Positions 1 to 5,631 of a DNA stretch of 5,631 nt are shown one piece after another. Below the pieces are notes generated by a model that did not search any database, was not told the DNA's origin, and worked only from the letters and a program-made list of their open reading frames with translations. Origin of the DNA: Paracoccaceae bacterium (GTDB lineage: Bacteria; Pseudomonadota; Alphaproteobacteria; Rhodobacterales; Rhodobacteraceae); assembly GCA_009920815.1 (NCBI GenBank), contig RFZH01000154.1, positions 1 through 5,631 of the forward strand. Reading direction: 5' to 3'. Position 1 is the stretch's first letter. Each line of letters opens with the position of its first letter. The translations under genes and the position numbers were made by a program.

Positions 1-901
1 CAACATGGCGTTGCATCCGCAACGACAGCGTTTCGATGCCCATCAATGTGTAATGTGCCGCTTGTGGGTTCATGGTCATGCCCAAATCGCGCAATCCAAT
101 CGCGATGCCATGAAAGGTAAATGCCAACGAGCCAAATGTTTCGTGGAATTTTAATCCGTGATAGGCAGGTTCTGGCGCAGATAGGGATGGGAATTTATCA
201 GATGCGGACCAATCGAATTTGCCGCTATCGACCACACAGCCACCCGTGACCGTGCCGTTGCCAGTCATGTATTTGGTGGTGGAATGTACAACCAGTGTCG
301 CGCCATGTTCGATCGGGCGGCACAAGTATGGCGTCGCGGATGTGTTGTCCACGATTAACGGGATACCTGCGGCATCGGAGATGGCCGAAATCGCATCCAA
401 ATCGGTGATATAGCCACCCGGGTTTGCGATGGATTCACAAAATACCGCGCGGGTATCGTCATCTATCGCAGCCTTTACTGCGTCTAAATCGTCGAAATCA
501 ACAAACTTGGCGGACCAACCAAATCGTTTAATCGTTTGGCTAAACTGCGTGATTGTTCCACCGTACAAGCGCGAAGAAGCCACGATGTTGCGGCCAGGGG
601 CCATCAACGGGAACAATGCCATAATCTGTGCCGCGTGACCCGATGAACAACAGACCGCACCAACGCCACCTTCGAGTGTGGCAATGCGTTCTTGCAGCAC
701 GGCAACGGTTGGGTTTGTCAGGCGGGAATAAATATACCCGACCTCTTGCAAATTGAACAAGGCGGCCGCGTGATCGGCGTCGCGGAAAACATATGCGGTG
801 GTTTGGTAAATAGGTGTTTGACGCGCGCCTGTTGCGGGATCAGGGCGGGCGCCTGCGTGAATTTGCAAAGTGTCGAAACCGTAAGTGGGTCCGTTGCTCA
901 T
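1..901 (-). CDS. metY: O-acetylhomoserine sulfhydrylase (MetY type), 3' end cut off by the window
   Basis: PLP-dependent enzyme of the Cys/Met metabolism family. It is expected to convert O-acetyl-L-homoserine plus sulfide (or methanethiol) to homocysteine (or methionine) in the cytosol. Three hundred residues are readable without a stop. The family is usually about 430 residues, so roughly the last 130 lie beyond the left edge. Visible landmarks are the YSR motif (Tyr58, Arg60) that contacts the cofactor phosphate of the partner subunit, SSGHAAQ near residue 88, LYGGT with the stacking Tyr113, DNT with the cofactor-binding Asp185, and STTKYMTGNGT with the Schiff-base Lys210. The ATG start is supported by AGGAG seven bases upstream. 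GNG after the lysine, where many relatives have GHG, is probably subfamily variation. The gene follows the DUF2161 gene after 67 bases, in which I see no riboswitch or strong promoter. MetZ (O-succinylhomoserine-specific) or cystathionine gamma-synthase is less likely, given the LYGGT and long insert KFDWSASDKFPSL typical of the OAH group. Confidence 0.93.
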   Translation of the reverse strand, partial: MSNGPTYGFDTLQIHAGARPDPATGARQTPIYQTTAYVFRDADHAAALFNLQEVGYIYSRLTNPTVAVLQERIATLEGGVGAVCCSSGHAAQIMALFPLMAPGRNIVASSRLYGGTITQFSQTIKRFGWSAKFVDFDDLDAVKAAIDDDTRAVFCESIANPGGYITDLDAISAISDAAGIPLIVDNTSATPYLCRPIEHGATLVVHSTTKYMTGNGTVTGGCVVDSGKFDWSASDKFPSLSAPEPAYHGLKFHETFGSLAFTFHGIAIGLRDLGMTMNPQAAHYTLMGIETLSLRMQRHV

Positions 902-908
902 GTGAATG

Positions 909-913
909 CTCCT
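909..913 (-). promoter_or_regulatory. Ribosome binding site of metY
   Basis: AGGAG on the minus strand, seven bases before the ATG at 901. It fixes the start of the sulfhydrylase and shows that the gene is translated independently of the DUF2161 gene upstream. Confidence 0.8.
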
Positions 914-968
914 GTAGGTATAACTGATGTCAGGTTAGTTTAGGTTTTGCATGGGGACAACGGGAAAA

Positions 969-1628
969 TCATACCTTGGACGCGGCTGCATGTCCTGTGG
1001 GCGTCAACGCATATGTGCCGCGGGTCACACGTTCGAACCAGCCGTAATAATTGTCGCGCATGATGCGGGTTGCTTCGGGAATATTGGTCTGTTTGGCAAC
1101 CTGTGCCCCTTGGCTTGGGCCATGCTGCAACAGATAGGCCGCACAAATTTCGGCGCGTTGTCGGTGGTTGGTCAAAATGTTTTGGGGTTGAGAACCACCC
1201 ATATTGGGGTCGCCAATTCTGCGATCAAAATCGGATTTCAACCGCTTGGATCGTTTTGTGTTTATGCGACGTTCAAATGGTTTTGGTGTGGCATATTCTT
1301 TGACTGAGCCATCGGAAAAATCCACGACCAAAACGCCCAGCTCTAAACGTCGGCACAACCCTAAATTACCCTTGAATGCACGCCATCCCGACCGGCCAGA
1401 CCATTTGGGAACGGCGACATAGACATGGCGCGTTGCCGCCTGCCGTGCGATGGCCTGTTGCAACAACGTCAGGGAAAACCCCAGCTTTAATTCGGTCACA
1501 ACCGGATCATCATTTGGCCGAACAGCTACGACATCGGCGCTTGCGATTTCGGCTTTGACCTCATAGCCGCGCTCCTCCCAAAATGCTTTGATTGCAGGAT
1601 AGAGATCCGTTTCAGCGCGTCGCGTCAT
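969..1628 (-). CDS. DUF2161 family protein, PD-(D/E)XK nuclease-like
   Basis: A 219-residue protein that matches the alphaproteobacterial DUF2161 family, usually described as a putative PD-(D/E)XK-type phosphodiesterase of unknown role. The N-terminal half shows the nuclease-like core: a first helix (TDLYPAIKAFWEERGYEV), then Asp32 in SADVVAV, then the E-x-K pair Glu46/Lys48 in VTELKLG. A Gln-rich helix (LLQQAIARQ, about 55-63) follows, as in many restriction-endonuclease-fold proteins. A basic linker (RRINTKRSKRLKSDFDRR, about 120-137) leads to a C-terminal segment (about 157-212) that reads like a winged helix, ending GTYALTPTG. These points suggest a DNA-binding or DNA-processing role, but the substrate is unknown. 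The ATG lies three bases after the stop of the glycosyltransferase-like gene (TGA TCG ATG) and has only a weak upstream Shine-Dalgarno, so translational coupling is likely. The catalytic residues look intact, and the open reading frame is not disrupted. Confidence 0.85.
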   Translation of the reverse strand: MTRRAETDLYPAIKAFWEERGYEVKAEIASADVVAVRPNDDPVVTELKLGFSLTLLQQAIARQAATRHVYVAVPKWSGRSGWRAFKGNLGLCRRLELGVLVVDFSDGSVKEYATPKPFERRINTKRSKRLKSDFDRRIGDPNMGGSQPQNILTNHRQRAEICAAYLLQHGPSQGAQVAKQTNIPEATRIMRDNYYGWFERVTRGTYALTPTGHAAASKV

Positions 1629-1631
1629 CGA

Positions 1632-2626
1632 TCACCGAAACCACAGCTTGTGATTTTTAAGCCGCTTGCGGATCATTCGTTCTGACGCGGGCAGAGCAGT
1701 CTGATCAAACAGCTTACGCGCTTTTTTACCGGCGTTTTGAAAGATGAATTTTTTGAATGGCTCATAGTCTTTCAAGATCTTTTTGACCTTATTGTCGCCC
1801 ACAAGAGACATTAAAAATTCGATTTTTTCGTCAGGCGCAGTGGCGAAAAATAGCGCGAGATATCTGTAATGCGTGCTGATTTTACCATCCAAATACCCCT
1901 GCGGAAGGGCATCACGCCCGCCACCAAAGCTTTGAAGCACGAGCGGAAGGGCAATCTGGTCAAGCCATGGATATAGCGTTTGGCATTCGATCGCTTTGGG
2001 CGGCGTGTCGCGGATCGTGGTCGCAAACTCTAAATATCGTTTTCCAAATGCGTGGGGGCATTTGTAATAGAAAAAGCCCGCGTTGAAATAGGAATAGCGG
2101 CGCCAATATTCGTCAGGTTGCGAAAGGTCTAAGCTGGCTGTGAAATCGACCCCCAAAAGGTCATAGATCGAATGCCAAATTTCTGTGTATCCAGGCCCAT
2201 ATAGTTCGATTTCTGGCCATGTGCCGGTGACGTTTAACGATGCGCTTGAGCGGTCAAAGTCAAACGGAACGCTGGCAATATCGCCCGTAATCAGCGTGTC
2301 AGTGTCAAAGAATACAAACGGCTCGTCCTTGGGCAAAGCTGTTAGGCATTCGATCTTATTCGCGTTTGGATAATATTCGCCAAATACTTTGTTTTCACTT
2401 TGTTTTCAAACGGTAAAAATATAACGCCTTGCTCGTGCAGCATATCGCGTAATGGGCCATCAGGAATCCGTGGATCAAAGTGCCAACGATCGTTCGCAGC
2501 AGGTTCCGCGATGTAGAGTTTGCCTTGGAAAGTTGGATTGGTTGCCCGAAAGGACAAAGCGAATAATAATGCTTCGTATTGTAAACGGCCAGCTTGTCCG
2601 ACAATGACAACATTAAATGTATTCAA
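1632..2626 (-). pseudogene. GT-A-like glycosyltransferase-type protein, frameshifted by an 11-bp duplication
   Basis: Two minus-strand reading frames together make one protein. The 5' part (2626-2342, 94 codons before TAA) starts at TTG with a good GGAG. The 3' part (2336-1632, 234 codons) has no convincing start or ribosome site of its own. Between them, at 2386-2408, an 11-bp unit is exactly duplicated. Removing one copy joins the frames through PFENK-VFGEYYPNANKIE into 327 residues ending at the TGA at 1632. In that restored protein a hydrophobic strand leads into FFDTDTLITGD (DxD at about 104-106), followed by YFNAGFFYYKCP and then WLDQIALPL. The order DxD, NAG, DQ is typical of GT-A-fold nucleotide-sugar transferases such as GT8-like proteins. 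No acceptor or sugar donor can be named. A cytosolic enzyme is likely, because no signal peptide or membrane helix is visible. As read, the product would be a 76-residue authentic N-terminus plus an 18-residue out-of-frame tail, lacking the DxD. Confidence 0.85.
2386..2408. repeat. Exact 11-bp tandem duplication causing the frameshift
   Basis: On the plus strand the unit ACTTTGTTTTC occurs at 2386-2396 and again at 2397-2407, and the next base (A, 2408) continues the period. Eleven bases is not a multiple of three, so the second copy shifts the frame of the surrounding minus-strand gene. Deleting either copy restores the reading frame through to the natural stop. Confidence 0.97.
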
Positions 2627-2632
2627 AATATG

Positions 2633-2636
2633 CTCC
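2633..2636 (-). promoter_or_regulatory. Ribosome binding site deciding a TTG start for the glycosyltransferase-like gene
   Basis: GGAG on the minus strand, six bases before TTG at 2626-2624. No in-frame ATG lies nearby: the first in-frame Met is about 60 residues in, and the ATG at 2613 is in another frame. The protein sequence NTFNVVIVGQAGR from this TTG reads like a genuine N-terminus. Confidence 0.65.
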
Positions 2637-2719
2637 GTTCAACCGCTTGGGTTCGTTCTACCCTAATATCGCAAAAAGGACAGTCATCATAGGATGGAAC
2701 GGAAATATTCTGCTTAGTG

Positions 2720-4345
2720 TTACGCATTGGTCAACGGCGTGCGGCCTAAAATCAGGTCTGCCGCTTTTTCTGCGATCATGATGGTGGGGGCATTTGTATT
2801 GCCCGATACCAAAGTGGGCATAACCGACGCATCGACAACGCGCAAACCCTCCAATCCGTGGACACGTAATTGATGATCAACCACGTCACCCGTGGCGGCA
2901 TCTGGACCCATGCGGCAGGTGGACACAGGATGGTACAGGGTCACGCCCGTTTCACGCGCATATCTCAGCAACTCATCATCGCTGATATTTTCAATACCGG
3001 GCCTGATTTCGCAATCGACATGTTGGGCGATGGGGGCGCTGGCCATGATGTCGCGCGCAATACGCAGCCCTGCGATATGCACCTGTTGGTCGATTTCGGC
3101 GTCCAGATAATTGGTCACAATCTTGGGGGGCGCCATCGGATCAGGTGACGCAATATGGACATGTCCCACGCTTTCGGGGCGCAGCTGGCACGGGCCAAAG
3201 GTCATGCCGGGAAAGGTATCGAAAATGCGTTTTGCAGGATTGGCAAAGGTCGCATTGGCGATGTGATATTGAATGTCAGGCCCGACCAACCCGTCACGTG
3301 ATCGCACAAACCCACCCAATATGCCGGCAGGTAAGCTTAGCGCACCGCGCCGTGTGGTCAGGAATTTAATGATCTCGCCCACCAAACGCGGTCCGCGCGA
3401 TAGGTGGTTGATTGAAATGTTGGTCTTTAATTTCCACGAGATGCGGGAAATGTAATGATCGGCCATGTTTTCTCCGACGCCGTTGAGGTGATGCAGAGGT
3501 TCGATCCCCATCGCCCGTAGCCGGTCGGATTGGCCAATCCCCGACAGTTCCAAGATTTGCGGCGATTGGATCGCGCCCGCGCTGAGGATCGTTTCACGTG
3601 TTGCGCTGATCGTCACGCGTTTGCCGCGCTGGTCACAGTCCACCCCTGTGATCCGCTTGCCGTCGTTGATTAAACGCAGCGCGCGCGTGTTGGTCAAGAT
3701 CATCAGGTTTTTGCGGGACCTGATCGGGCTAAGATAGGCACGCCGCGCAGAATGGCGAATGCCGTTTTTCTGGGTCACTTGGTAATAGGAAAACCCGTCC
3801 TGTTCGGCGCCGTTGTAATCGCGGTTGTGCGGATAGCCGCGGGTTTTCGCCGCCTCGATCACCATATCCAACGCGGGATAGGTGGAACGAATGTTCGATA
3901 CTGTCAGCGGCCCACCGCGTCCGTGATAGGTGTCCGTGGCGTCATGAGGCGCATCCAAACGGCAATCTTCGGCACGTTTGAAATAGGGCAGGACATCGGC
4001 ATAAGACCAACCGCGATTGCCGCGTTGTGCCCATGTGTCATAATCGGCTTTTTGACCGCGCACGTACAGCATGGCGTTGATGGCCGATGATCCGCCCAAG
4101 ACTTTGCCACGTGGAAAATCAATTGCGCGACCTGCGGTGTTTGGTTCGGGTTCAGATTTGAACATCCAGTTGATCGACGGGTTCACCATGGTCTTGATAT
4201 AACCCGCAGGGATATGGATCAATGGGTTGCGATCTTGGCCGCCCGCTTCGATCAAAATGACCGAGTGTGCGGGATTTTCAGACAAACGATTTGCCAAAAC
4301 ACAGCCCGCCGAACCGCCCCCGATGATCACAAAATCTGCTTGCAC
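2720..4345 (-). CDS. GMC family FAD-dependent oxidoreductase (choline/alcohol dehydrogenase-like)
   Basis: A complete 541-residue flavoprotein, expected to oxidise an alcohol to an aldehyde with FAD. Motifs in order: the FAD-binding Rossmann segment (VIIGGGSAGCVLANRL, Gly9 to Leu21), Glu33 at the end of the second strand (LIEAGG), GMC signature 1 (GKVLGGSSAINAMLYVRG, about 80-97), signature 2 (GAIQSPQILELSGIG, 257-271), the catalytic His472 in YHPVSTCRMG, and the second catalytic position in GNTNAPT (Asn516). All key residues are present and the length is normal. The reading frame continues 30 codons further upstream, to a TTG inside the tRNA terminator, but that stretch is not family-like. 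GTG at 4345, just before QADFVIIGGG and preceded by GGGG at a 7-base spacing, is the better start. No export signal is seen. BetA-type choline dehydrogenase cannot be excluded, but no betaine genes (betB, betI, betC) are adjacent, so the substrate is left open. Other members act on polyethylene glycol or medium-chain alcohols. Confidence 0.93.
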   Translation of the reverse strand: MQADFVIIGGGSAGCVLANRLSENPAHSVILIEAGGQDRNPLIHIPAGYIKTMVNPSINWMFKSEPEPNTAGRAIDFPRGKVLGGSSAINAMLYVRGQKADYDTWAQRGNRGWSYADVLPYFKRAEDCRLDAPHDATDTYHGRGGPLTVSNIRSTYPALDMVIEAAKTRGYPHNRDYNGAEQDGFSYYQVTQKNGIRHSARRAYLSPIRSRKNLMILTNTRALRLINDGKRITGVDCDQRGKRVTISATRETILSAGAIQSPQILELSGIGQSDRLRAMGIEPLHHLNGVGENMADHYISRISWKLKTNISINHLSRGPRLVGEIIKFLTTRRGALSLPAGILGGFVRSRDGLVGPDIQYHIANATFANPAKRIFDTFPGMTFGPCQLRPESVGHVHIASPDPMAPPKIVTNYLDAEIDQQVHIAGLRIARDIMASAPIAQHVDCEIRPGIENISDDELLRYARETGVTLYHPVSTCRMGPDAATGDVVDHQLRVHGLEGLRVVDASVMPTLVSGNTNAPTIMIAEKAADLILGRTPLTNA

Positions 4346-4352
4346 GTTTGAA

Positions 4353-4356
4353 CCCC
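4353..4356 (-). promoter_or_regulatory. Probable ribosome binding site deciding a GTG start for the GMC oxidoreductase
   Basis: GGGG on the minus strand, seven bases before GTG at 4345. It is a modest Shine-Dalgarno, but it is placed correctly for the start that gives the family-typical N-terminus. Confidence 0.45.
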
Positions 4357-4366
4357 ATGTTTCGTA

Positions 4367-4382
4367 ATTGCGTGCATGCAAT
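4367..4382. promoter_or_regulatory. Short inverted repeat upstream of the GMC gene, possible operator
   Basis: ATTGC-gtgcat-GCAAT, two perfect 5-base arms around a 6-base centre, containing the 8-base palindrome TGCATGCA. It sits 21 bases before the GTG start, where a repressor site could act. No recognisable promoter accompanies it. Arms this short can arise by chance, so the regulatory role is inference. Confidence 0.25.
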
Positions 4383-4433
4383 CGGATTTGTTGGCAGGAT
4401 GCAAGATATGAAAGATCAAACGCCTGAAAAGAC

Positions 4434-4459
4434 AAAAGCCAGACCGGAGCCTGGCTTTT
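4434..4459 (-). terminator. Hairpin terminator after tRNA-Gly
   Basis: A perfect 9-bp stem (AAAAGCCAG at 4434-4442 with CTGGCTTTT at 4451-4459) and an 8-base loop. Read on the minus strand it follows the tRNA by seven bases and runs into TTTTGTCTTTT. On the plus strand it is followed by an even longer T-run (to 4467), so it may stop transcription in both directions and shield the tRNA from antisense reading. It separates the tRNA unit from the GMC gene. Confidence 0.8.
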
Positions 4460-4466
4460 TGTTTTT

Positions 4467-4541
4467 TGGAGCGGGCGATGAGATTCGAACTCACGACCCT
4501 AACCTTGGCAAGGTTATGCTCTACCCCTGAGCTACGCCCGC
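4467..4541 (-). tRNA. tRNA-Gly (anticodon GCC)
   Basis: A 75-base cloverleaf with encoded CCA. The 7-bp acceptor stem is GCGGGCG with CGCCCGC. The D-arm is GCTCAGGGGTAGAGC, the anticodon arm TAACC-TTGCCAA-GGTTA has GCC at plus-strand 4507-4509 (read as the complement), and the T-arm contains GTTCGAATC. The discriminator base is T, followed by CCA. It reads Gly codons GGC and GGU. It has its own promoter upstream and a hairpin terminator downstream. No copy of its 3' end recurs in the window, so there is no sign that it served as an integration site here. Confidence 0.98.
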
Positions 4542-4558
4542 GTCCTTTATATGGGCGG

Positions 4559-4587
4559 GTATTAGAAATTAATTGCACCGTATGCAA
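4559..4587 (-). promoter_or_regulatory. Sigma-70-type promoter of tRNA-Gly
   Basis: On the minus strand, TTGCAT (-35, 4587-4582), an exact 17-base spacer, and TAATAC (-10, 4564-4559), ending 17 bases before the mature tRNA 5' end. Five of six -10 positions and four of six -35 positions match the consensus. Transcription would begin near 4552, giving a short leader for RNase P to remove. Confidence 0.7.
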
Positions 4588-4852
4588 GAGGGAAAATGCA
4601 GAATTTGGAAAATTATTGATTTACTAAAGAGTTGATAAAGGGAGGGACCAAACTCAAAAAAACTAATTAATTAATGACGCCTCGTGAAAGTACGGACCTT
4701 TTAGGTTTTTGCAAAACATCAATAATTTAGTAGTCATTGGAAAATTTGAAATTTGATCTTATTAAAATCTGCTGGGAAATTTCACTCAATGACGACGCTT
4801 GTTTTTATTCTAAGTTTTGTGTCTTATGTTAGCTTAGTAATTAATGGCCAAT

Positions 4853-4882
4853 TTGTCCTTTTTCTAAAAAATTGAATAAAAT
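4853..4882 (+). promoter_or_regulatory. Candidate promoter of the 220-residue gene
   Basis: TTGTCC (-35, 4853-4858), an 18-base spacer, and TAAAAT (-10, 4877-4882). A start near 4889 would give a leader of about 14 bases that still contains the GGAG. In such AT-rich DNA, chance matches are common. Confidence 0.45.
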
Positions 4883-4891
4883 AGTTCATTT

Positions 4892-4895
4892 GGAG
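4892..4895 (+). promoter_or_regulatory. Ribosome binding site of the 220-residue gene
   Basis: GGAG seven bases before the ATG at 4903, in an otherwise AT-rich leader. It is good support that this frame is a real, translated gene. Confidence 0.7.
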
Positions 4896-4902
4896 TGTCT
4901 TT

Positions 4903-5565
4903 ATGAATTACGAGCAACAGAACGAGGTTTTCGGTGACTTTGTTCAGCACGAACGTGCCTGTGAAGACCTATATGGTGTTCTAAATCGAATACATCCCTG
5001 TGCCGGCAAAAATGAATTTCAGAAACTATTTATCTGTGCCGCGATTAGGAGAACTTTGTCGCTCAGTATGGCTTTTAAACAGGCGGTTGAAGGTTGTAAT
5101 GGTCAAGTTGCCTTGACTCTTATTCGACTAAATTTAGACACTTTGGCTAGGACTTACGTATTGTACTGGGCAGATGAAACTGAAGGAATGAGCGCGGAAC
5201 AAATCGCAAAGGAAGTTTTTGATGGGCGAAGAATTAGAGATATGAAATTCCGCGGTGCAAAGGAAAAAGCCACGGATCAATGGCTTATAAAGCAAATTAA
5301 TCCGTTAGCCGATTGGCTTCCAAAAGTTTATAAGACGACTTCTGGCGCGATTCATTTTTCTGATTTTCACATCAAGCATTTGTTGCGGGAAAGTTCAAAA
5401 TTGAAGGATCTTGATGGAGCGGGCATGTTAACCAATTTAATAATAGGACCCACCGAAAAAGACACAGACGCCAATTACTATCGAGAAATTATGCAAGCAT
5501 TTTTACACATTACCATGATGTTTGTTGCTGCTGTTCAGCATAGGGTTGCAATCATTAATTCCTAA
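4903..5565 (+). CDS. Hypothetical 220-residue helical protein, possibly HEPN/DUF5677-like
   Basis: I do not recognise this protein with certainty. It is a complete frame with ATG, GGAG and a promoter candidate. It has no signal peptide and no clear membrane segment, and it reads as almost entirely alpha-helical. Two stretches stand out. Residues about 43-88 (ICAAIRRTLSLSMAF, then VALTLIRLNLDTLARTYVLYW) form a helical pair with Arg75, Asp79 and Arg83. Residues about 147-160 (SGAIHFSDFHIKHLL) contain His151-Phe-Ser. This layout, a helix with an R-x-x-L/N-(E/D) pattern followed much later by an HFS-type motif, recalls the loosely defined DUF5677/DUF6988 and HEPN-like helical proteins, some of which occur in defence islands. 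That comparison is from memory and weak. The last helix (YREIMQAFLHITMMFVAAVQ, about 193-212) is hydrophobic but contains charged ends. The gene stands alone on its strand in AT-rich DNA, which suggests an accessory or transferred gene. Confidence 0.75.
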   Translation: MNYEQQNEVFGDFVQHERACEDLYGVLNRIHPCAGKNEFQKLFICAAIRRTLSLSMAFKQAVEGCNGQVALTLIRLNLDTLARTYVLYWADETEGMSAEQIAKEVFDGRRIRDMKFRGAKEKATDQWLIKQINPLADWLPKVYKTTSGAIHFSDFHIKHLLRESSKLKDLDGAGMLTNLIIGPTEKDTDANYYREIMQAFLHITMMFVAAVQHRVAIINS

Positions 5566-5631
5566 ATCCGAAATAAGATTTACAGAAACCAGTTATGTTT
5601 TTTCAACGTTTTACGTCTACCAAATCATCGG

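Larger units (their letters stand above)
4542..4902. other. AT-rich intergenic region with divergent promoters, no gene seen
   Basis: This stretch of 361 bases separates the minus-strand tRNA from the plus-strand 220-residue gene. Both strands are dense in stop codons and I find no coding segment of useful length. A sampled line (4681-4740) is 35% GC, against 63% for a sampled line inside the GMC gene (3601-3660). The left end carries the tRNA promoter and the right end a promoter candidate for the next gene. The middle holds A/T-runs (for example aactaattaattaat near 4662-4676) and a very short hairpin, ACCT-ttt-AGGT near 4696-4706. Nothing else is recognisable. Confidence 0.7.

Noticed and set aside
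939..951. Similarity of TTTAGGTTTTGCA here to TTTAGGTTTTTGCA near 4700-4713
   Set aside because: A short, T-rich, inexact match with unrelated surroundings. It is expected by chance.
902..968. SAM riboswitch or strong promoter ahead of metY
   Set aside because: Only 67 bases are available and no riboswitch-like paired structure was found. The best promoter match (TTGTCC, 17 bases, TAACCT) has a poor -10, and TTATAC near 918-923 would place the start inside the Shine-Dalgarno. The CTGA-tg-TCAG dyad is too short to call.
2627..2719. Promoter or terminator between the GMC and glycosyltransferase-like genes
   Set aside because: The 93-base gap shows no stem followed by a T-run, and no -35/-10 pair with acceptable spacing on the minus strand.
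3752..4090. 112-codon plus-strand frame and other plus-strand frames such as 951-1307
   Set aside because: They lie wholly opposite well-supported genes with clear motifs and have no convincing ribosome sites. They are antisense shadows.
4346..4435. 30-codon N-terminal extension of the GMC oxidoreductase starting at TTG 4435
   Set aside because: It starts inside the terminator hairpin, has no ribosome site and is not family-like. The flavin-binding strand begins right after GTG 4345.
4348..4530. 60-codon plus-strand frame over the tRNA (contains GAGDEIRTHDPNLG)
   Set aside because: This is the well-known spurious translation of the antisense strand of a tRNA gene. The tRNA and its terminator fully explain the sequence.
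4467..4541. tRNA-Gly as an attachment site of an integrated element
   Set aside because: No duplicated tRNA 3' end and no integrase are seen in the window, and the 3' side carries an ordinary gene.
5563..5582. TAAATC-N8-GATTTA hairpin after the 220-residue gene as a terminator
   Set aside because: The stem is short and AT-rich and is not followed by a T-run. It is likely chance.

Overview
The window looks like chromosomal DNA of an alphaproteobacterium, most likely a marine member of the Rhodobacteraceae (Roseobacter group). This is inferred from the style of the encoded proteins (a MetY-type sulfhydrylase, a DUF2161 protein and a GMC oxidoreductase) and from moderate GC content. No marker gene fixes the genus.

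Layout. Everything from about 1 to 4590 is on the minus strand. In the direction of transcription (right to left) it runs: a tRNA-Gly(GCC) gene with its own promoter; a hairpin terminator; a GMC-family flavin oxidoreductase; a GT-A-like glycosyltransferase-type gene broken by a frameshift; a DUF2161 protein with a PD-(D/E)XK nuclease-like core; and the N-terminal 300 residues of an O-acetylhomoserine sulfhydrylase (MetY type) that runs off the left edge. The glycosyltransferase-like gene, the DUF2161 gene and metY lie 3 and 67 bases apart and may be co-transcribed. They share no obvious pathway.

The clearest anomaly is in the glycosyltransferase-like gene. An exact 11-bp tandem duplication at 2386-2408 shifts the frame. 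Removing one copy in silico restores a continuous 327-residue protein with DxD, FNAG and DQ motifs in the expected order. The gene is therefore either a very recent pseudogene, a slippage-reversible switch, or a sequencing/assembly error.

Right of the tRNA the DNA changes character. Positions 4542-4902 are AT-rich and apparently non-coding, and hold outward-facing promoter candidates at both ends. They are followed by a lone plus-strand gene for a 220-residue, probably all-helical protein of unknown function (4903-5565). Its composition is unlike the left part, which suggests an accessory or transferred gene. I see no integrase, transposase, CRISPR array or attachment-site duplication. I cannot support a claim of a new multi-gene system here. 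The duplication-broken gene and the lone helical protein are the items worth following up.
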